Assembly (NCBI GenBank): GCA_001899255.1
Contig: MKVX01000002.1
Span: forward strand, 62,001 to 126,000
DNA length: 64,000 nt
Source of the DNA: Rhizobiales bacterium 62-47
Lineage (GTDB): Bacteria > Pseudomonadota > Alphaproteobacteria > Rhizobiales > Xanthobacteraceae
Reading direction: 5' to 3'
Shown: in pieces, positions 28,103 to 37,628 of the stretch
Position numbering within the stretch: position 1 is the first letter of the stretch
Layout of the letters: the number at the start of each line of letters is the position of its first letter
Notes under the pieces: model-generated
The model's input: the letters and a program-made list of their open reading frames with translations, nothing else
Database searches by the model: none
What the model was told of the DNA's origin: nothing
Made by a program: the position numbers and the translations under genes

Positions 28103-28660
28103 CTATCGCACAACGCCGGACGTGAAGCCCGGTTTGCGCCGCGGCGGCTTGATGTCCTTCTTCAGAAAACACCGCGCCTCGCGACCGGCATAACCAGGCC
28201 GCGCGTAGGTCCATGCACGACATTTGTTGTCGCCCTCGCAGCTGGCCTTGCAGCGCTGCGCATCTTCACCGCCCTTGATCTCGAAGTTGCGATAGTCGCC
28301 ACCGAAACGATCGGTCGAGGTTTCCATGCCGCGGCCGCGCGGCTCGATTACACCTGCTCCGCGCACACCGGAAACGCAGCAATCGCTCTGTGTCCGCTGA
28401 GGCACCGTATTCTTCAGCCAGCAATACGCGCCGTCAGATCCGGAGGGATAGCTGAAGGTCCAGGAGCGGCACCGCTTGTCGCGTTCGCAAGCCAGCGCGC
28501 AGTCGGCCGGGTCACCGGTTCCCGATGGCGCCCGAAGATAGTCACCGCCGATCCGGTCGAAATTGGTCTGGGCCTGCGCAGGCTGCGATGCGTGAGCGAG
28601 CATCACCAGCGTCGCCACGAGGGCCGCGAACAATCTGCTGATTACGGCGGCTCGCGCCAT
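28103..28660 (-). CDS. Secreted protein with two PAN/Apple domains
   Basis: A 185-residue exported protein. The signal peptide (VISRLFAALVATLVMLAHASQPAQA) is followed by two tandem PAN-type domains. The first contains RIGGDYLRAPSGTGDPADCA, CERDKRCRSWTF and CWLKNTVP. The second contains RFGGDYRNFEIKG, CEGDNKCRAWTYARPG and CFLKKDI. The paired cysteines in each support disulfide-stabilised folds that usually bind protein or carbohydrate. The start at 28658-28660 has AAGGA 7 bases upstream. It is monocistronic; the partner is unknown. Confidence 0.87.
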   Translation of the reverse strand: MARAAVISRLFAALVATLVMLAHASQPAQAQTNFDRIGGDYLRAPSGTGDPADCALACERDKRCRSWTFSYPSGSDGAYCWLKNTVPQRTQSDCCVSGVRGAGVIEPRGRGMETSTDRFGGDYRNFEIKGGEDAQRCKASCEGDNKCRAWTYARPGYAGREARCFLKKDIKPPRRKPGFTSGVVR

Positions 28661-28948
28661 GCATGATTCCTTCTGAAACGCGAGCGGACCCAAAGTCGAT
28701 GCCGGCGCAATGCGACACCGGTGCAAGTGCAGCACCGCATCCTATCGTGGGGTAAACGCCGCATCACGTAACCCGGTTTTCGCCGGCCGCAGCGCAACAC
28801 CATCTAATCGCCACGTTCCTGTACGGCGGATGAACGGCACGTCCACCTCACGACTTGCTGATCGCCGCCAAAGCCGCATCCACGATCCGCGGATGCGACC
28901 TATCGCCTTGTTTCGCCACAGCTTTCAGAGTGCGTGGCGAAGCTCGTA

Positions 28949-30325
28949 TCAGAACGCATATTCGGAGTAAGCCTGTTCCACCGAGCCACCCCAGAAGCCG
29001 TGGAATTTTTCCAGCATCTCTTCCGCCGGCGAACGCCCGGCATCGACGATCCGATCCAGCGCATCAAGATGTCGCGTTTCGTCGCGGCCAAGATGATCGA
29101 CATGGCCGCGTCGCCGCAGTCCGGCGTGCGCCAGCGCCAAGCACTCCTTGGCAATTTCGAACAGGTATCGGTCCTTGATGCGCGCCTTGAAGCCAAGCCG
29201 CGGCACATCGTCCCGCAATGCTTGCCGCTCGAACGCCGTCCAGTGCTTGGCGATGTCCCACGCCGCATCGAGGCTGGCGTCATCGTACAACAGCCCGACC
29301 CAGAACGCCGGCAATGCCGGCAGCCGGTCCCATGGCACGCCGTCGGCGCCGCGCATCTCCAGATAGCGCTTGAGCCGCACTTCCGGGAAAATCGTCGAGA
29401 GGTGATTGGCCCAATCCGACAGTGTCGGGCGTTCGCCGGGAAGCCGGTCGTTCTTGCCGTCAAAGAAGTCACGGAAAGACGAACCGGACACGTCGATGTA
29501 GGTGTCGCCGCGCTTGACGAAATACATCGGCACGTCGAGCGCGTAATCGACCCAGCGCTCGAAACCCATGCCATCTTCGAACGCCCATGGAATCATCCCG
29601 GCGCGGGCGTTGTCGGTGTCGCGCCAGATCTCCGAACGGAATGACAGGAAGCCATTCGGTTTGCCTTCGGTAAACGGCGAATTGGCGAACAGCGCCGTCG
29701 CCACCGGCTGCAGCGCCACCGACACGCGCAGCTTCTTGACCATGTCGGCTTCGGAGGAGAAATCCAGATTGGTCTGCACCGTGCAGGTTCGGTACATCAT
29801 GTCGAGGCCGTAGCGGCCGACCTTCGGCATATAGCCGGTCATGATCTTGTAGCGGCCCTTCGGCATCACCGGGATTTCCGCGCGCGACCATGACGGCGTC
29901 ATACCGAGACCGAGAAAGCCGATGCCGAGCGGCGAAGCGATCTCGCGCACCTGCGCCAGATGCGCCATCAGTTCGGACTGGGTCTGATGTACCGTTTCCA
30001 CCGGCGCACCGGACAGTTCGAACTGCCCGCCCGGTTCGAGCGAAATGGCGCCGCCGCCGGTGACGTCATGCAGCCCGATGATATTGCCGCGCTCCATGAT
30101 CGGCTCCCAGCCGAGCAAGAGCCGCATCCCTTCCAGCAAAGCACCGATGCCGTGTGCGCCCTCATACGGCACCGGGCGATGGCCTTCGAGCGTAAAGGGC
30201 GTCTTTTCGTGTTCGGTCCCGATCCTGAACTCGGACTTCGGCTTCACACCCGCTTCGAGCCACGCGACAAGTTCATCACGCGAATTTAGCGGCGTCGTAT
30301 CGGTTTGATCACGCGCCATGGACAT
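28949..30325 (-). CDS. gshA: Glutamate-cysteine ligase, plant/alphaproteobacterial type
   Basis: A 458-residue GCS2-family enzyme that catalyses the first step of glutathione synthesis from glutamate, cysteine and ATP. Markers are FRIGTEHEKTPF near residue 38, GAISLEPGGQFELSGAP, the CTVQTNLDFSSE block and RYLEMRGADG. The GST gene lies about 1 kb away and the DsbA-fold isomerase further off; both use glutathione. It is preceded by the MarR gene on the same strand (87 bases), but an operon with MarR is not certain. Confidence 0.95.
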   Translation of the reverse strand: MSMARDQTDTTPLNSRDELVAWLEAGVKPKSEFRIGTEHEKTPFTLEGHRPVPYEGAHGIGALLEGMRLLLGWEPIMERGNIIGLHDVTGGGAISLEPGGQFELSGAPVETVHQTQSELMAHLAQVREIASPLGIGFLGLGMTPSWSRAEIPVMPKGRYKIMTGYMPKVGRYGLDMMYRTCTVQTNLDFSSEADMVKKLRVSVALQPVATALFANSPFTEGKPNGFLSFRSEIWRDTDNARAGMIPWAFEDGMGFERWVDYALDVPMYFVKRGDTYIDVSGSSFRDFFDGKNDRLPGERPTLSDWANHLSTIFPEVRLKRYLEMRGADGVPWDRLPALPAFWVGLLYDDASLDAAWDIAKHWTAFERQALRDDVPRLGFKARIKDRYLFEIAKECLALAHAGLRRRGHVDHLGRDETRHLDALDRIVDAGRSPAEEMLEKFHGFWGGSVEQAYSEYAF

Positions 30326-30412
30326 CCTGAATGTGAAGCGCGGCAGCGTTGCGCGCGCGTTGAAGGAAAAGGCCGGGGCGATGCTGCCCGCAACCGGTTG
30401 AATTGAGCGGCA

Positions 30413-30934
30413 TCATCGGGCGGACGCGGCGTCTCGCGAAGTCGTTGGCGCCACCGCCTGCTCGCACGAACAGCCCAGCCGGTCCAGCAGCCCGCTGAGT
30501 TTCATCGCATCGGCATCCGACAATTTCGAGCCGACGTGCTTTTCGATCGCGGCCGAATAGGCACTCCACATCCGCTTCTGCAGGTCGCGGCCGGTCTCGG
30601 TGATCTCGACGAACAGTCCGCGCTTGTCCATCTTGCATTCGCGGCGTGCCGCAAGCCCCTCCTCGACCAGACGATCGATCAGCCGCGAGGTCGAATATTG
30701 CGGAATCAGCATTTGCCGCTCCAGTTCGACCGGGCGCAGTTCGCCGCTTGGCGCGCGCGAGAGTTCGAGCAGCGCGTCATACCAGGCCAATGGCGGAAAG
30801 CCCGCCTTCTTCAAATCCTGCTCCACGGCGTCCAGCACCCGACTCTGGACACGCATCAGCCGGATCCAGGCCGCAGTCGCCTCGGTCGATGGTTTGCGTT
30901 TCATCACGTCATCCATAGGATCGCGGTCGACCAT
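30413..30934 (-). CDS. MarR-family transcriptional regulator
   Basis: A 173-residue winged-helix dimeric regulator. Helices near AWIRLMRVQSRVLDAVEQDL are followed by the DNA-recognition and wing region (ELERQMLIPQYSTSRLIDRLVEEG, then CKMDKRGLFVEITETG). It is divergent from the glutathione S-transferase gene, with 100 bases between them. That gap contains two matching palindromes, so autoregulation and control of gst are likely. The first possible ATG is at 30934; in-frame ATGs at the 7th and 11th codons are alternatives. The inducer is unknown. Confidence 0.9.
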   Translation of the reverse strand: MVDRDPMDDVMKRKPSTEATAAWIRLMRVQSRVLDAVEQDLKKAGFPPLAWYDALLELSRAPSGELRPVELERQMLIPQYSTSRLIDRLVEEGLAARRECKMDKRGLFVEITETGRDLQKRMWSAYSAAIEKHVGSKLSDADAMKLSGLLDRLGCSCEQAVAPTTSRDAASAR

Positions 30935-30944
30935 ACCTCTATAA

Positions 30945-30989
30945 ATGCAGCTGCATCAATCTTGACTATTTCATGCAGACGCATTTAAT
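30945..30989 (+). promoter_or_regulatory. Paired MarR-type operators overlapping the gst promoter
   Basis: ATGCAGCTGCAT (30945-30956) is a perfect 12-base palindrome. ATGCAGACGCAT (30973-30984) matches it at 10 of 12 positions, with starts 28 bases apart. A plausible gst promoter is TTGACT (30962-30967) and TTTAAT (30984-30989) with a 16-base spacer. The second palindrome lies inside that spacer, the first just upstream and overlapping a minus-strand TTTATA. This is the expected geometry for repression of both divergent genes. Confidence 0.65.
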
Positions 30990-31034
30990 CACGGCTATCT
31001 CCATAACCAATAACCAACCTGGAGGACAACTCCG

Positions 31035-31640
31035 ATGAAGCTCTATTACTCGCCTGGCGCCTGTTCGCTGTCGCCACACATCGCGCTGCTGGAAGCCGGT
31101 CTGGCGCATGATCTCGCGAAAGTCGACCTGAAGGCCAAGAAGCTGGAAGACGGCAGCAACTTTCTGCAGGTCAACCCCAAGGGCCAGGTGCCGACGCTGG
31201 TGCTCGACGACGGCTCGATCCTGACCGAAGGCCCGGTCATCGTGCAAGCTATCGCCGACAAGGCCGGCGACAAGAATCTGGCCCCGGCCCACGGCACCAC
31301 CGAGCGCTACCGGTTGCAGGAGTGGCTCAACTTCCTCACCAGTGAGTTGCACAAGAATTTCAGCCCGTTGTTCGCCCCGGTGCTCAGCGACGAGACCAAG
31401 CAGTTCTTCCGCGACCGCCTGATGGGCAAGCTCAAGCACATCGACAGCAAGCTCGCCGGCCACGATTACCTGATGGGCAAGCAGTTCAGCGTCGCCGATG
31501 GCTATCTTTACACCATGCTGCGCTGGGCCGACGCCCACAAGTTCGACCTCTCGGCGCTCAGCAACCTGATGGCCTACAAGGCGCGCGTCGCGGCACGGCC
31601 GCAGGTGCAGGCCGCGCTGAAGAGCGAAGGCCTGGCGTAA
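31035..31640 (+). CDS. Glutathione S-transferase (beta-class-like)
   Basis: A 201-residue enzyme. The N-terminal thioredoxin-like domain reads MKLYYSPGACSLSPHIALLE, where the Cys in the GACS motif is typical of bacterial beta-class GSTs. NPKGQVPTLVLDDG carries the cis-proline, followed by the Glu-Gly glutathione contact. The all-helical C-terminal domain ends in the N-capping SVADGYLYTML motif. It conjugates or reduces electrophiles with glutathione in the cytosol. A good ribosome site (TGGAGGA) precedes the ATG. Likely induced when the divergent MarR repressor is relieved. A strong terminator follows at 31668-31700. Confidence 0.94.
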   Translation: MKLYYSPGACSLSPHIALLEAGLAHDLAKVDLKAKKLEDGSNFLQVNPKGQVPTLVLDDGSILTEGPVIVQAIADKAGDKNLAPAHGTTERYRLQEWLNFLTSELHKNFSPLFAPVLSDETKQFFRDRLMGKLKHIDSKLAGHDYLMGKQFSVADGYLYTMLRWADAHKFDLSALSNLMAYKARVAARPQVQAALKSEGLA

Positions 31641-31667
31641 GATCGCGCCAAGCCGCAGGCTTCAAAC

Positions 31668-31706
31668 AAAAACGGCCGGATCGCTGATCCGGCCGTTTTT
31701 GTTTTG
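31668..31706 (+). terminator. Rho-independent terminator after gst
   Basis: AAAAACGGCCGGATC (31668-31682) pairs perfectly with GATCCGGCCGTTTTT (31686-31700) around a GCT loop, followed by GTTTTG. The 15-base stem with flanking A and T runs can work in both directions between the convergent gst and fadB genes. Confidence 0.93.
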
Positions 31707-31737
31707 TGGTCTTTGTTTCGTCGTCGCCACGAGCTTT

Positions 31738-31866
31738 CCCTCTCCCCTTGCGGGAGAGGGTGCCCGAGTGAAGCGAGGGCGGGTGAGGGGTGATTTCCCA
31801 ACCCGAATACCCCTCACCCGGTTTCTCACTACGTTCGAAACCACCCTCTCCCGCAAGGGGAGAGGG
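31738..31866. repeat. Nested palindromic intergenic repeat (REP-like family A)
   Basis: The outer arms are CCCTCTCCCCTTGCGGGAGA... (31738-31762) and its near-perfect inverse at 31842-31866. Each arm is itself a small hairpin. Inside are GGGTGAGGGG (31781-31790) and CCCCTCACCC (31810-31819). The 129-base element lies between the convergent gst and fadB genes. Elements of this sequence type are abundant between genes in Bradyrhizobium and relatives. Related fragments occur inside two genes further on, at about 48850-48893 and 54831-54852. Confidence 0.85.
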
Positions 31867-31872
31867 TAATAA

Positions 31873-34083
31873 TCAAGCCGCGACCTTCTTCGGCGGGAAG
31901 CGGCCGTAGAACGTCTCGCCCTTCTCCGCCATCTCGACCAGCAGCTTCGGCGGCGTGAAGCGCGAGCCGTATTTGGCTTCGAGCTTGTGGCACAGCGCGA
32001 CGAAGTTCTTGGTGCCCATGAAGTCGATATAGGACAGCGTGCCGCCGGTGAATGGTGCGAAACCGAAGCCGAGGATCGAGCCGACATCCGCCTCGCGCGG
32101 ATCGGTGATGACGTGATCCTCGACGGTGCGGGCAGCTTCCACCGCCTGCGCGACGAGGAAGCGCTGCTTCAACTCCTCGACATCGAGCGTATCCGGATCG
32201 AGATGCTTCGGCTGCAAGCTCGAGAGTTCGGACCACAAGCTCTTGCCCTTGCCCTTTTCGGGATAATCGTAGAAGCCCTTGCCGTTCTTGCGGCCGAAGC
32301 GGCCCTGCTTCTCCACCATTTCGACCAGCAGTTTCTTCTGCTGCTGATCGACGGCATTGGCGCCGAGATCGGCCTCGGTCGCCTTCATGATCTTGAGCAC
32401 CAGATCGAGCGCCACTTCATCCGACAGCGACAGCGGGCCGACCGGCATGCCGGCCATCTTCGCGGTGTTCTCGATCATTGCAGGCGGCACGCCTTCCATC
32501 AGCATCTCGAGGCCTTCCGCGGTGAAGCGCAACACGCAACGGTTGGCGAAGAAGCCGCGCGAGTCGTTGACGACGATCGGCGTCTTGCTGATCTGACGAA
32601 CGTAATCCAGCGCGGTGGCCAGCGCCACATCGCCGGTGTTCTTGCCGACGATGATTTCGACCAGCATCATCTTCTCGACCGGCGAGAAGAAATGGATTCC
32701 GATGAAGCGCGACTGATCCTTCCATTCCTCGGCCAGCGAATTGATCGGCAACGTCGAGGTATTGGAGGCGAAGATGGCATCCTTGCGCAACAGCGGCTGC
32801 GCCTTGGCATAGGTCTCGGCCTTGACCTTGCGATCCTCGAACACCGCTTCGATGACCAGATCGCAATCGCTGATGGCGTTGTAGTCCGGCGTCGCGGTGA
32901 TGCGCGCCAGCAATGCGTCGCGGTCGGCGTCCTTGGCGCGGCCCTTGGCGATGAGGCCGTCGATCACCGACTTCGCATGCGCCTTGCCCTTGTCGGCGCT
33001 TTCCTGATCGCGATCGATCAACACCACGTCGATGCCGGCCTTGGCCGAGACGTAACCGACGCTGGCGCCCATGAAGCCGGCGCCGATGATGGCGAGCTTC
33101 TTGACCTTGGTCGGCGGAACATTCTGCGGCCGGCGCGCGCCCTTGTTCAGTTCCTGCATCGACAGGAACAGGCTGCGGATCATCGCCGCCGCTTCCTTGC
33201 TGCGCAGGATTTTTGCGAAGTAACGCGACTCGATGCGCAAGGCGTTGTCGATATTGACCAGCAGCCCTTCATAGACGCAGCTCATGATGGCGCGTGCAGC
33301 CGGATAGTTGTCGTAGGTCTGGCTGCGATAGAGAGCGTTGGCCGGCGGGAAGACGTTCATGCCGGCTGCCGAATAGACCGCACCGCCCGGCAGCTTGAAT
33401 CCCTTGACGTCCCACGGCGCGACGGCCTTGCCGCCGTCCTTGATCCACTGCTTCGCCGTCGCGATGAGATCGGCGGCCGGCACGATGGCGCCGACGATGT
33501 TGGCGGCCTTGGCCTTCGCGAGCGTCATCTGGTCGCCCTTGAGCAACAGCTGCAGCGCATCCGCCGCCGGCATCAGACGCGGCAGGCGTTGCGTGCCGCC
33601 GCCACCGGGAAACAGGCCGACCTTGACTTCCGGCAGACCGAGCCGCGTCTTCGGATTGTCGGCGGCAACGCGATAGTGACAGGCCAGCGTCAGTTCGAAC
33701 GCGCCGCCGAGCGCGAGACCGTTGATCGCCGCGACCCACGGCTTGCCGCAGGTTTCGATGGTCCGCAGCGTCTGCGACAGCTTGCGGCTCTCGTCGAACA
33801 GCATCTGATTCGCGGCTTCCTCGCCCTTGCTCTTGAGCGCGGCAGCGTACTGGTGGCTCATGCCCTCAAGCATCGAGAGATCGGCACCAGCGGAGAACGC
33901 CTCCTTGCCGGAGGTGACGACGACGCCCTTCACCGCCGCGTCCGCCGTGGTCTGCGCAACGATCTTGCCGAGTTCGTCGATGGTGGTGGTATCCAGCACG
34001 TTCATCGACTTGCCGGGAATGTCCCACGTCACCAGCGCAATGCCGTCGGCGTCGGTCTCAACCTTGAAATTCTGATATGTCAT
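31873..34083 (-). CDS. 3-hydroxyacyl-CoA dehydrogenase / enoyl-CoA hydratase (FadB/FadJ-like)
   Basis: A 736-residue two-activity beta-oxidation enzyme. The crotonase domain (about 1-190) has the oxyanion-hole region GKEAFSAGADLSML and ALGGAFELTLACHYRVA. The NAD-binding domain starts near residue 330 (LAIIGAGFMGASVGYVSAKA). The dehydrogenase histidine region is IGIHFFSPVEKM, and two C-terminal 3HCDH helical domains follow. It hydrates enoyl-CoA and oxidises 3-hydroxyacyl-CoA. It is third in a minus-strand fad operon after acyl-CoA dehydrogenase and thiolase. A palindromic repeat sits in the 146-base gap before it. Confidence 0.95.
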   Translation of the reverse strand: MTYQNFKVETDADGIALVTWDIPGKSMNVLDTTTIDELGKIVAQTTADAAVKGVVVTSGKEAFSAGADLSMLEGMSHQYAAALKSKGEEAANQMLFDESRKLSQTLRTIETCGKPWVAAINGLALGGAFELTLACHYRVAADNPKTRLGLPEVKVGLFPGGGGTQRLPRLMPAADALQLLLKGDQMTLAKAKAANIVGAIVPAADLIATAKQWIKDGGKAVAPWDVKGFKLPGGAVYSAAGMNVFPPANALYRSQTYDNYPAARAIMSCVYEGLLVNIDNALRIESRYFAKILRSKEAAAMIRSLFLSMQELNKGARRPQNVPPTKVKKLAIIGAGFMGASVGYVSAKAGIDVVLIDRDQESADKGKAHAKSVIDGLIAKGRAKDADRDALLARITATPDYNAISDCDLVIEAVFEDRKVKAETYAKAQPLLRKDAIFASNTSTLPINSLAEEWKDQSRFIGIHFFSPVEKMMLVEIIVGKNTGDVALATALDYVRQISKTPIVVNDSRGFFANRCVLRFTAEGLEMLMEGVPPAMIENTAKMAGMPVGPLSLSDEVALDLVLKIMKATEADLGANAVDQQQKKLLVEMVEKQGRFGRKNGKGFYDYPEKGKGKSLWSELSSLQPKHLDPDTLDVEELKQRFLVAQAVEAARTVEDHVITDPREADVGSILGFGFAPFTGGTLSYIDFMGTKNFVALCHKLEAKYGSRFTPPKLLVEMAEKGETFYGRFPPKKVAA

Positions 34084-34103
34084 GTTCCGCTCCCAACTCT
34101 GCC

Positions 34104-34209
34104 GTCATCCTGAGGTGCGAGGCCGATTGGCCGAGCCTCGAAGGATGACCTGAAAAAATCCGACGCCATCCTTCGAGGGTCTCGCTGCGCTCGACCGCCT
34201 CAGGATGAC
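34104..34209. repeat. Palindromic intergenic repeat (family B), copy 1
   Basis: GTCATCCTGAGG (34104-34115) is the exact inverse of CCTCAGGATGAC (34198-34209). Inside, CCTCGAAGGATGAC (34136-34149) faces CCATCCTTCGAGG (34167-34179). This nested cruciform-like layout is repeated at 60382-60482. It lies inside the fad operon, between thiolase and fadB, where a folded RNA could change the ratio of the two messages. Confidence 0.85.
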
Positions 34210-34229
34210 GTTGTCCTTTCGCTGGACCG

Positions 34230-35438
34230 TTAGACCCGCTCGATGATGGTGGCCGTGCCCATGCCGCCGCCGATGCACAACGTCACCAGCGCGGTGTTGA
34301 GATCGCGGCGCTCCAACTCGTCGAGCACGGTGCCGAGGATCATCGCGCCGGTCGCGCCGAGCGGATGGCCCATGGCGATCGCGCCGCCATTGACGTTGAT
34401 CTTGGCGTGATCGATGTCGAAGGCCTGGATGTAGCGCAGCACCACCGAGGCGAAGGCCTCGTTGAGTTCGAACAGATCGATGTCGGACAGCTTCATGCCG
34501 GAGCGTGCCAGCACTTTCTTCGTCACGTCGACCGGGCCGGTCAGCATGATCGACGGCTCCGACCCGATATTGGCGAACGCCTTGATCTTGGCGCGCGGCT
34601 TCAGCCCGCGCTTCTTGCCGGCCGCCTCGTTGCCGAGCAGCACGGCGGCCGCGCCGTCGACGATGCCCGACGAATTGCCGGCGTGATGGACGTGGACCAC
34701 CTTCTCGACTTCCGGATGCGACTGCGTCGCCACCGCATCGAAGCCGCCCATCGCGCCCATCATCTCGAACGACGGCTGCAATTGCCCGAGCGACTGCATC
34801 GTCGTCGACGGCCGCATGTGCTCATCCTTGTCGAGAATGGTGAGGCCGTTCTGATCCTTCACCGGCACGATGGAGTTTTTGAAGTAGCCCTTTTCCCAAG
34901 AGGTCGCGGCACGCTTCTGGCTCTCGACGGCATAGGCATCGACGTCAGCACGCGAGAAACCGTACTTGGTCGCGATCAGATCGGCCGAGATGCCCTGCGG
35001 CAGGAAGTAGGACGGCACCGCGATCGATGGGTCCATCGGCCACGCCGCGCCCGACGACATGATGCCGACGCGACTCATCGATTCCGCACCGCCGCCGATG
35101 GTCAGTTCATGCTGGCCGGCCATCACCTGCGCCGCGGCGAAGTTCACTGCATCGAGGCCTGAAGCGCAGAAACGGCTGATCTGGACGCCCGGCACTTCGG
35201 TGCCGAGACCCGCCTGCAACGCCGCGAAGCGCGCGATGTCGCCGCCCGCTTCGCCGACCGGATCGACAACACCGAGCACGACGTCATCGACGCTGTCGGC
35301 TTCGAGATTGTTGCGCTCCTTGAGCGCCTTCAGCGGCGTCGTCGCCAACGCCAGCGCGGTGACTTCGTGCAGCGAACCGTCGGATTTGCCTTTGCCGCGC
35401 GGGGTGCGGACGTGATCGTAGATAAAGGCTTCAGCCAT
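34230..35438 (-). CDS. Acetyl-CoA C-acyltransferase (thiolase)
   Basis: A 402-residue thiolase that cleaves 3-ketoacyl-CoA with CoA. The nucleophilic cysteine is in [13 protein letters not shown] near residue 88. The active-site histidine is in [18 protein letters not shown], and the second cysteine is in [11 protein letters not shown]. Its position between acyl-CoA dehydrogenase and the FadB-like enzyme argues for a degradative FadA-type role rather than acetoacetyl-CoA synthesis. Confidence 0.95.
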   Translation of the reverse strand: MAEAFIYDHVRTPRGKGKSDGSLHEVTALALATTPLKALKERNNLEADSVDDVVLGVVDPVGEAGGDIARFAALQAGLGTEVPGVQISRFCASGLDAVNFAAAQVMAGQHELTIGGGAESMSRVGIMSSGAAWPMDPSIAVPSYFLPQGISADLIATKYGFSRADVDAYAVESQKRAATSWEKGYFKNSIVPVKDQNGLTILDKDEHMRPSTTMQSLGQLQPSFEMMGAMGGFDAVATQSHPEVEKVVHVHHAGNSSGIVDGAAAVLLGNEAAGKKRGLKPRAKIKAFANIGSEPSIMLTGPVDVTKKVLARSGMKLSDIDLFELNEAFASVVLRYIQAFDIDHAKINVNGGAIAMGHPLGATGAMILGTVLDELERRDLNTALVTLCIGGGMGTATIIERV

Positions 35439-35493
35439 GGGATTTCCTCGATCGTTGTCGTTGACGCCGGAGACCGGCGCATGGGTTTGGTTG

Positions 35494-37284
35494 TCAGAAT
35501 GCTTCGGCCGGCAATTCCATGACGGTCGCGCTGCCGCTCTGGATGCGCGCGAGATGCACCGCGGTTTCCGGCAACAAGCGCTCCATGAAGAAACGTCCTG
35601 TCACTTGCTTGGTCTTGAGATAGGCGGCGGCATCGCCCGCCGCAATCTTGTCCTGCGCGACTTTCGCCATCTTCGCCCACATGTAGCCGAACACCACGAG
35701 GCCGAATAATTTCATGTAGTCGGTGGCGCCGGCGCCGGCATTGTCCGGCTTGGCCATGGCATTCTGCATCAGCCACATCGTCGCCTGCTGCAAATGTCCG
35801 AGCGAGGTCGACAGCGGCGCGATGAACGGCTTCATCGCCTCGTCGGCGCCATGCTCCTTGGCAAAGGCTGCGACCTCGGCGAAGAACGCCATCGCGGCAC
35901 GGCCACCGTCGCGCGGCAGCTTGCGGCCGACCAGATCGAGCGCCTGAATGCCGTTGGCGCCCTCGTAGATCATCGCGATGCGTGCATCACGCACGAACTG
36001 CTCCATCCCGTGCTCGGCGATGTAGCCATGACCGCCGAACATCTGCTGCGCCAACACCGTATTGGCGAAGCCGGTGTCAGTGAGCACACCTTTCAGCACC
36101 GGCGTCATCAACCCCATGTGATCATCGGCGACCTGACGTTCCTTGGCATCGCCTGAGCGATGCGCGACGTCGCTCTTCAGTGAGGTCCACACCACCATGG
36201 CGCGCGCGGCTTCATTGAAGGCGCGGATGGTCAGCAACGTGCGGCGCACATCGGGATGCACGATGATCGGATCGGCCGGCTTGTCGGGCGACTGCGGACC
36301 GGTCAACGCGCGGCCCTGCAGGCGTTCCCGCGCATAGGCGACTGCATTCTGGTAGGCGACTTCCGACATCGCCAGGCCTTGAACGGCGACGCCGAGCCGC
36401 GCCTCGTTCATCATGACGAACATCGCCGCCATGCCCTTGTTCTCGGCGCCGACCAGCCAGCCGGTGGCGTCGTCATAGTTCATGACGCAGGTCGAATTGC
36501 CGTGAATGCCCATCTTGTGCTCGATCGAGCCGCACGACACGCCGTTCGCCGCGCCGAGCGAACCGTCGGCATTGATCTTGCGCTTCGGCACCACGAACAA
36601 CGAGATGCCCTTGATCCCGGCAGGTGCGCCTTCGATGCGCGCCAGCACCAGATGGATGATGTTCTCCGCCAGGTCGTGATCGCCCGCCGAAATGAAGATC
36701 TTGGTTCCGGTGATCTTGTAGCTGCCATCGGCCTGCTTGACGGCGCGGGCGCGCAACAGGCCAAGATCGGTGCCGCATTGCGGCTCGGTGAGGTTCATCG
36801 TGCCGGTCCATTCGCCGGCGACCATCTTCGGGATGAACGTCTTCTTCTGCTCGTCGGTGCCATGCACCAGGAGCGCGGCCATCGCGCCCTGCGTGAGACC
36901 GGGATACATGCCGAACGCCATATTCGCCGAGGTCTGGAATTCGGCAACGGTTTGCGTCAGCGTCACCGGCAGGCCCTGCCCGCCGAATTCGACAGGCGCC
37001 GAAAGTCCAAGCCAGCCGCCGTCGGCAAACTGCTTGAACGCCTCCTTGAAGCCCTTTGGGGTCGTCACCCGGCCATCATCGTGGCGGACGCACCCCTCAA
37101 GATCGCCGACGCGATTGAGTGGCTGCAGAACTTCCTCGGCGAACTTCGCCGCCTCTCCCAAAATCGCCTCGCGCACATCGGCGGAAGCATCGCTGAAACC
37201 TGCCAGATTATTGTAGCGGTCGATCTGGAATACGTCGTTGAACAGAAAATTGACGTCGTCGATTGGCGCTTTGTAGGTCGGCAT
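35494..37284 (-). CDS. Acyl-CoA dehydrogenase (long form with C-terminal extension)
   Basis: A 596-residue flavoprotein that introduces the alpha-beta double bond in acyl-CoA and passes electrons to ETF. The N-terminus [18 protein letters not shown] is typical of the 590-600-residue class with an extra C-terminal domain. Further motifs are the FAD-binding [30 protein letters not shown] and the VQMFGGHGY-type motif ([18 protein letters not shown]). The ATG at 37282-37284 starts the conserved N-terminus; a longer frame from 37425 is not family-like. It is the first gene of the fad operon, 55 bases before thiolase. Confidence 0.95.
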   Translation of the reverse strand: MPTYKAPIDDVNFLFNDVFQIDRYNNLAGFSDASADVREAILGEAAKFAEEVLQPLNRVGDLEGCVRHDDGRVTTPKGFKEAFKQFADGGWLGLSAPVEFGGQGLPVTLTQTVAEFQTSANMAFGMYPGLTQGAMAALLVHGTDEQKKTFIPKMVAGEWTGTMNLTEPQCGTDLGLLRARAVKQADGSYKITGTKIFISAGDHDLAENIIHLVLARIEGAPAGIKGISLFVVPKRKINADGSLGAANGVSCGSIEHKMGIHGNSTCVMNYDDATGWLVGAENKGMAAMFVMMNEARLGVAVQGLAMSEVAYQNAVAYARERLQGRALTGPQSPDKPADPIIVHPDVRRTLLTIRAFNEAARAMVVWTSLKSDVAHRSGDAKERQVADDHMGLMTPVLKGVLTDTGFANTVLAQQMFGGHGYIAEHGMEQFVRDARIAMIYEGANGIQALDLVGRKLPRDGGRAAMAFFAEVAAFAKEHGADEAMKPFIAPLSTSLGHLQQATMWLMQNAMAKPDNAGAGATDYMKLFGLVVFGYMWAKMAKVAQDKIAAGDAAAYLKTKQVTGRFFMERLLPETAVHLARIQSGSATVMELPAEAF

Positions 37285-37628
37285 GTCGTCCCTCGATCCG
37301 GGCTTCGTTGGGAACTGATCTAGAAGAAATCTTGCACCGCAGCAATAAATCTGTCGCCGCAGGCCGGGGCAAGTCAGGTCGCAGCAACCACAATCGGAGG
37401 TTGCATGATCGGCCACCCCACGCAAGTCCCTCGCGCCAGCGAGCGTTTGGTCAAACCGTCAACTTTTAACCGGGCAGATAGCAATCCTTAACCAGTTGTT
37501 TACCGTAACACGAAAAAGTCGGGATCAGAGGCAGACCAGCCGCGCCCAACTATATTGTCTCAGTTTGAGGGACGCGCGGGGAGACAGGTGGCGCATCGTC
37601 GGCGCCAGGTCAGACACCGGACAAGAGT
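37285..37628. other. Divergent intergenic region between the fad operon and the PodJ-like gene
   Basis: A gap of 344 bases. The stretch 37450-37520 is AT-richer than its surroundings (AACTTTTAACC, CCTTAACCAGTTG) and is the probable promoter area for one or both genes. No operator palindrome, gene or RNA is recognised. Confidence 0.35.

Noticed and set aside
28913-28940. TTCGCCAC ... GTGGCGAA inverted repeat after gshA as a terminator.
   Set aside because: The stem is only 8 bases with a 12-base loop and no T-run follows on the minus strand. The rest of the 288-base gap shows nothing else.
31987-34113. A 708-codon open frame on the plus strand across the FadB-like gene.
   Set aside because: It is antisense to a gene with unmistakable crotonase and dehydrogenase motifs, and its Arg/His/Asp-rich translation is typical of a shadow frame in high-GC DNA.
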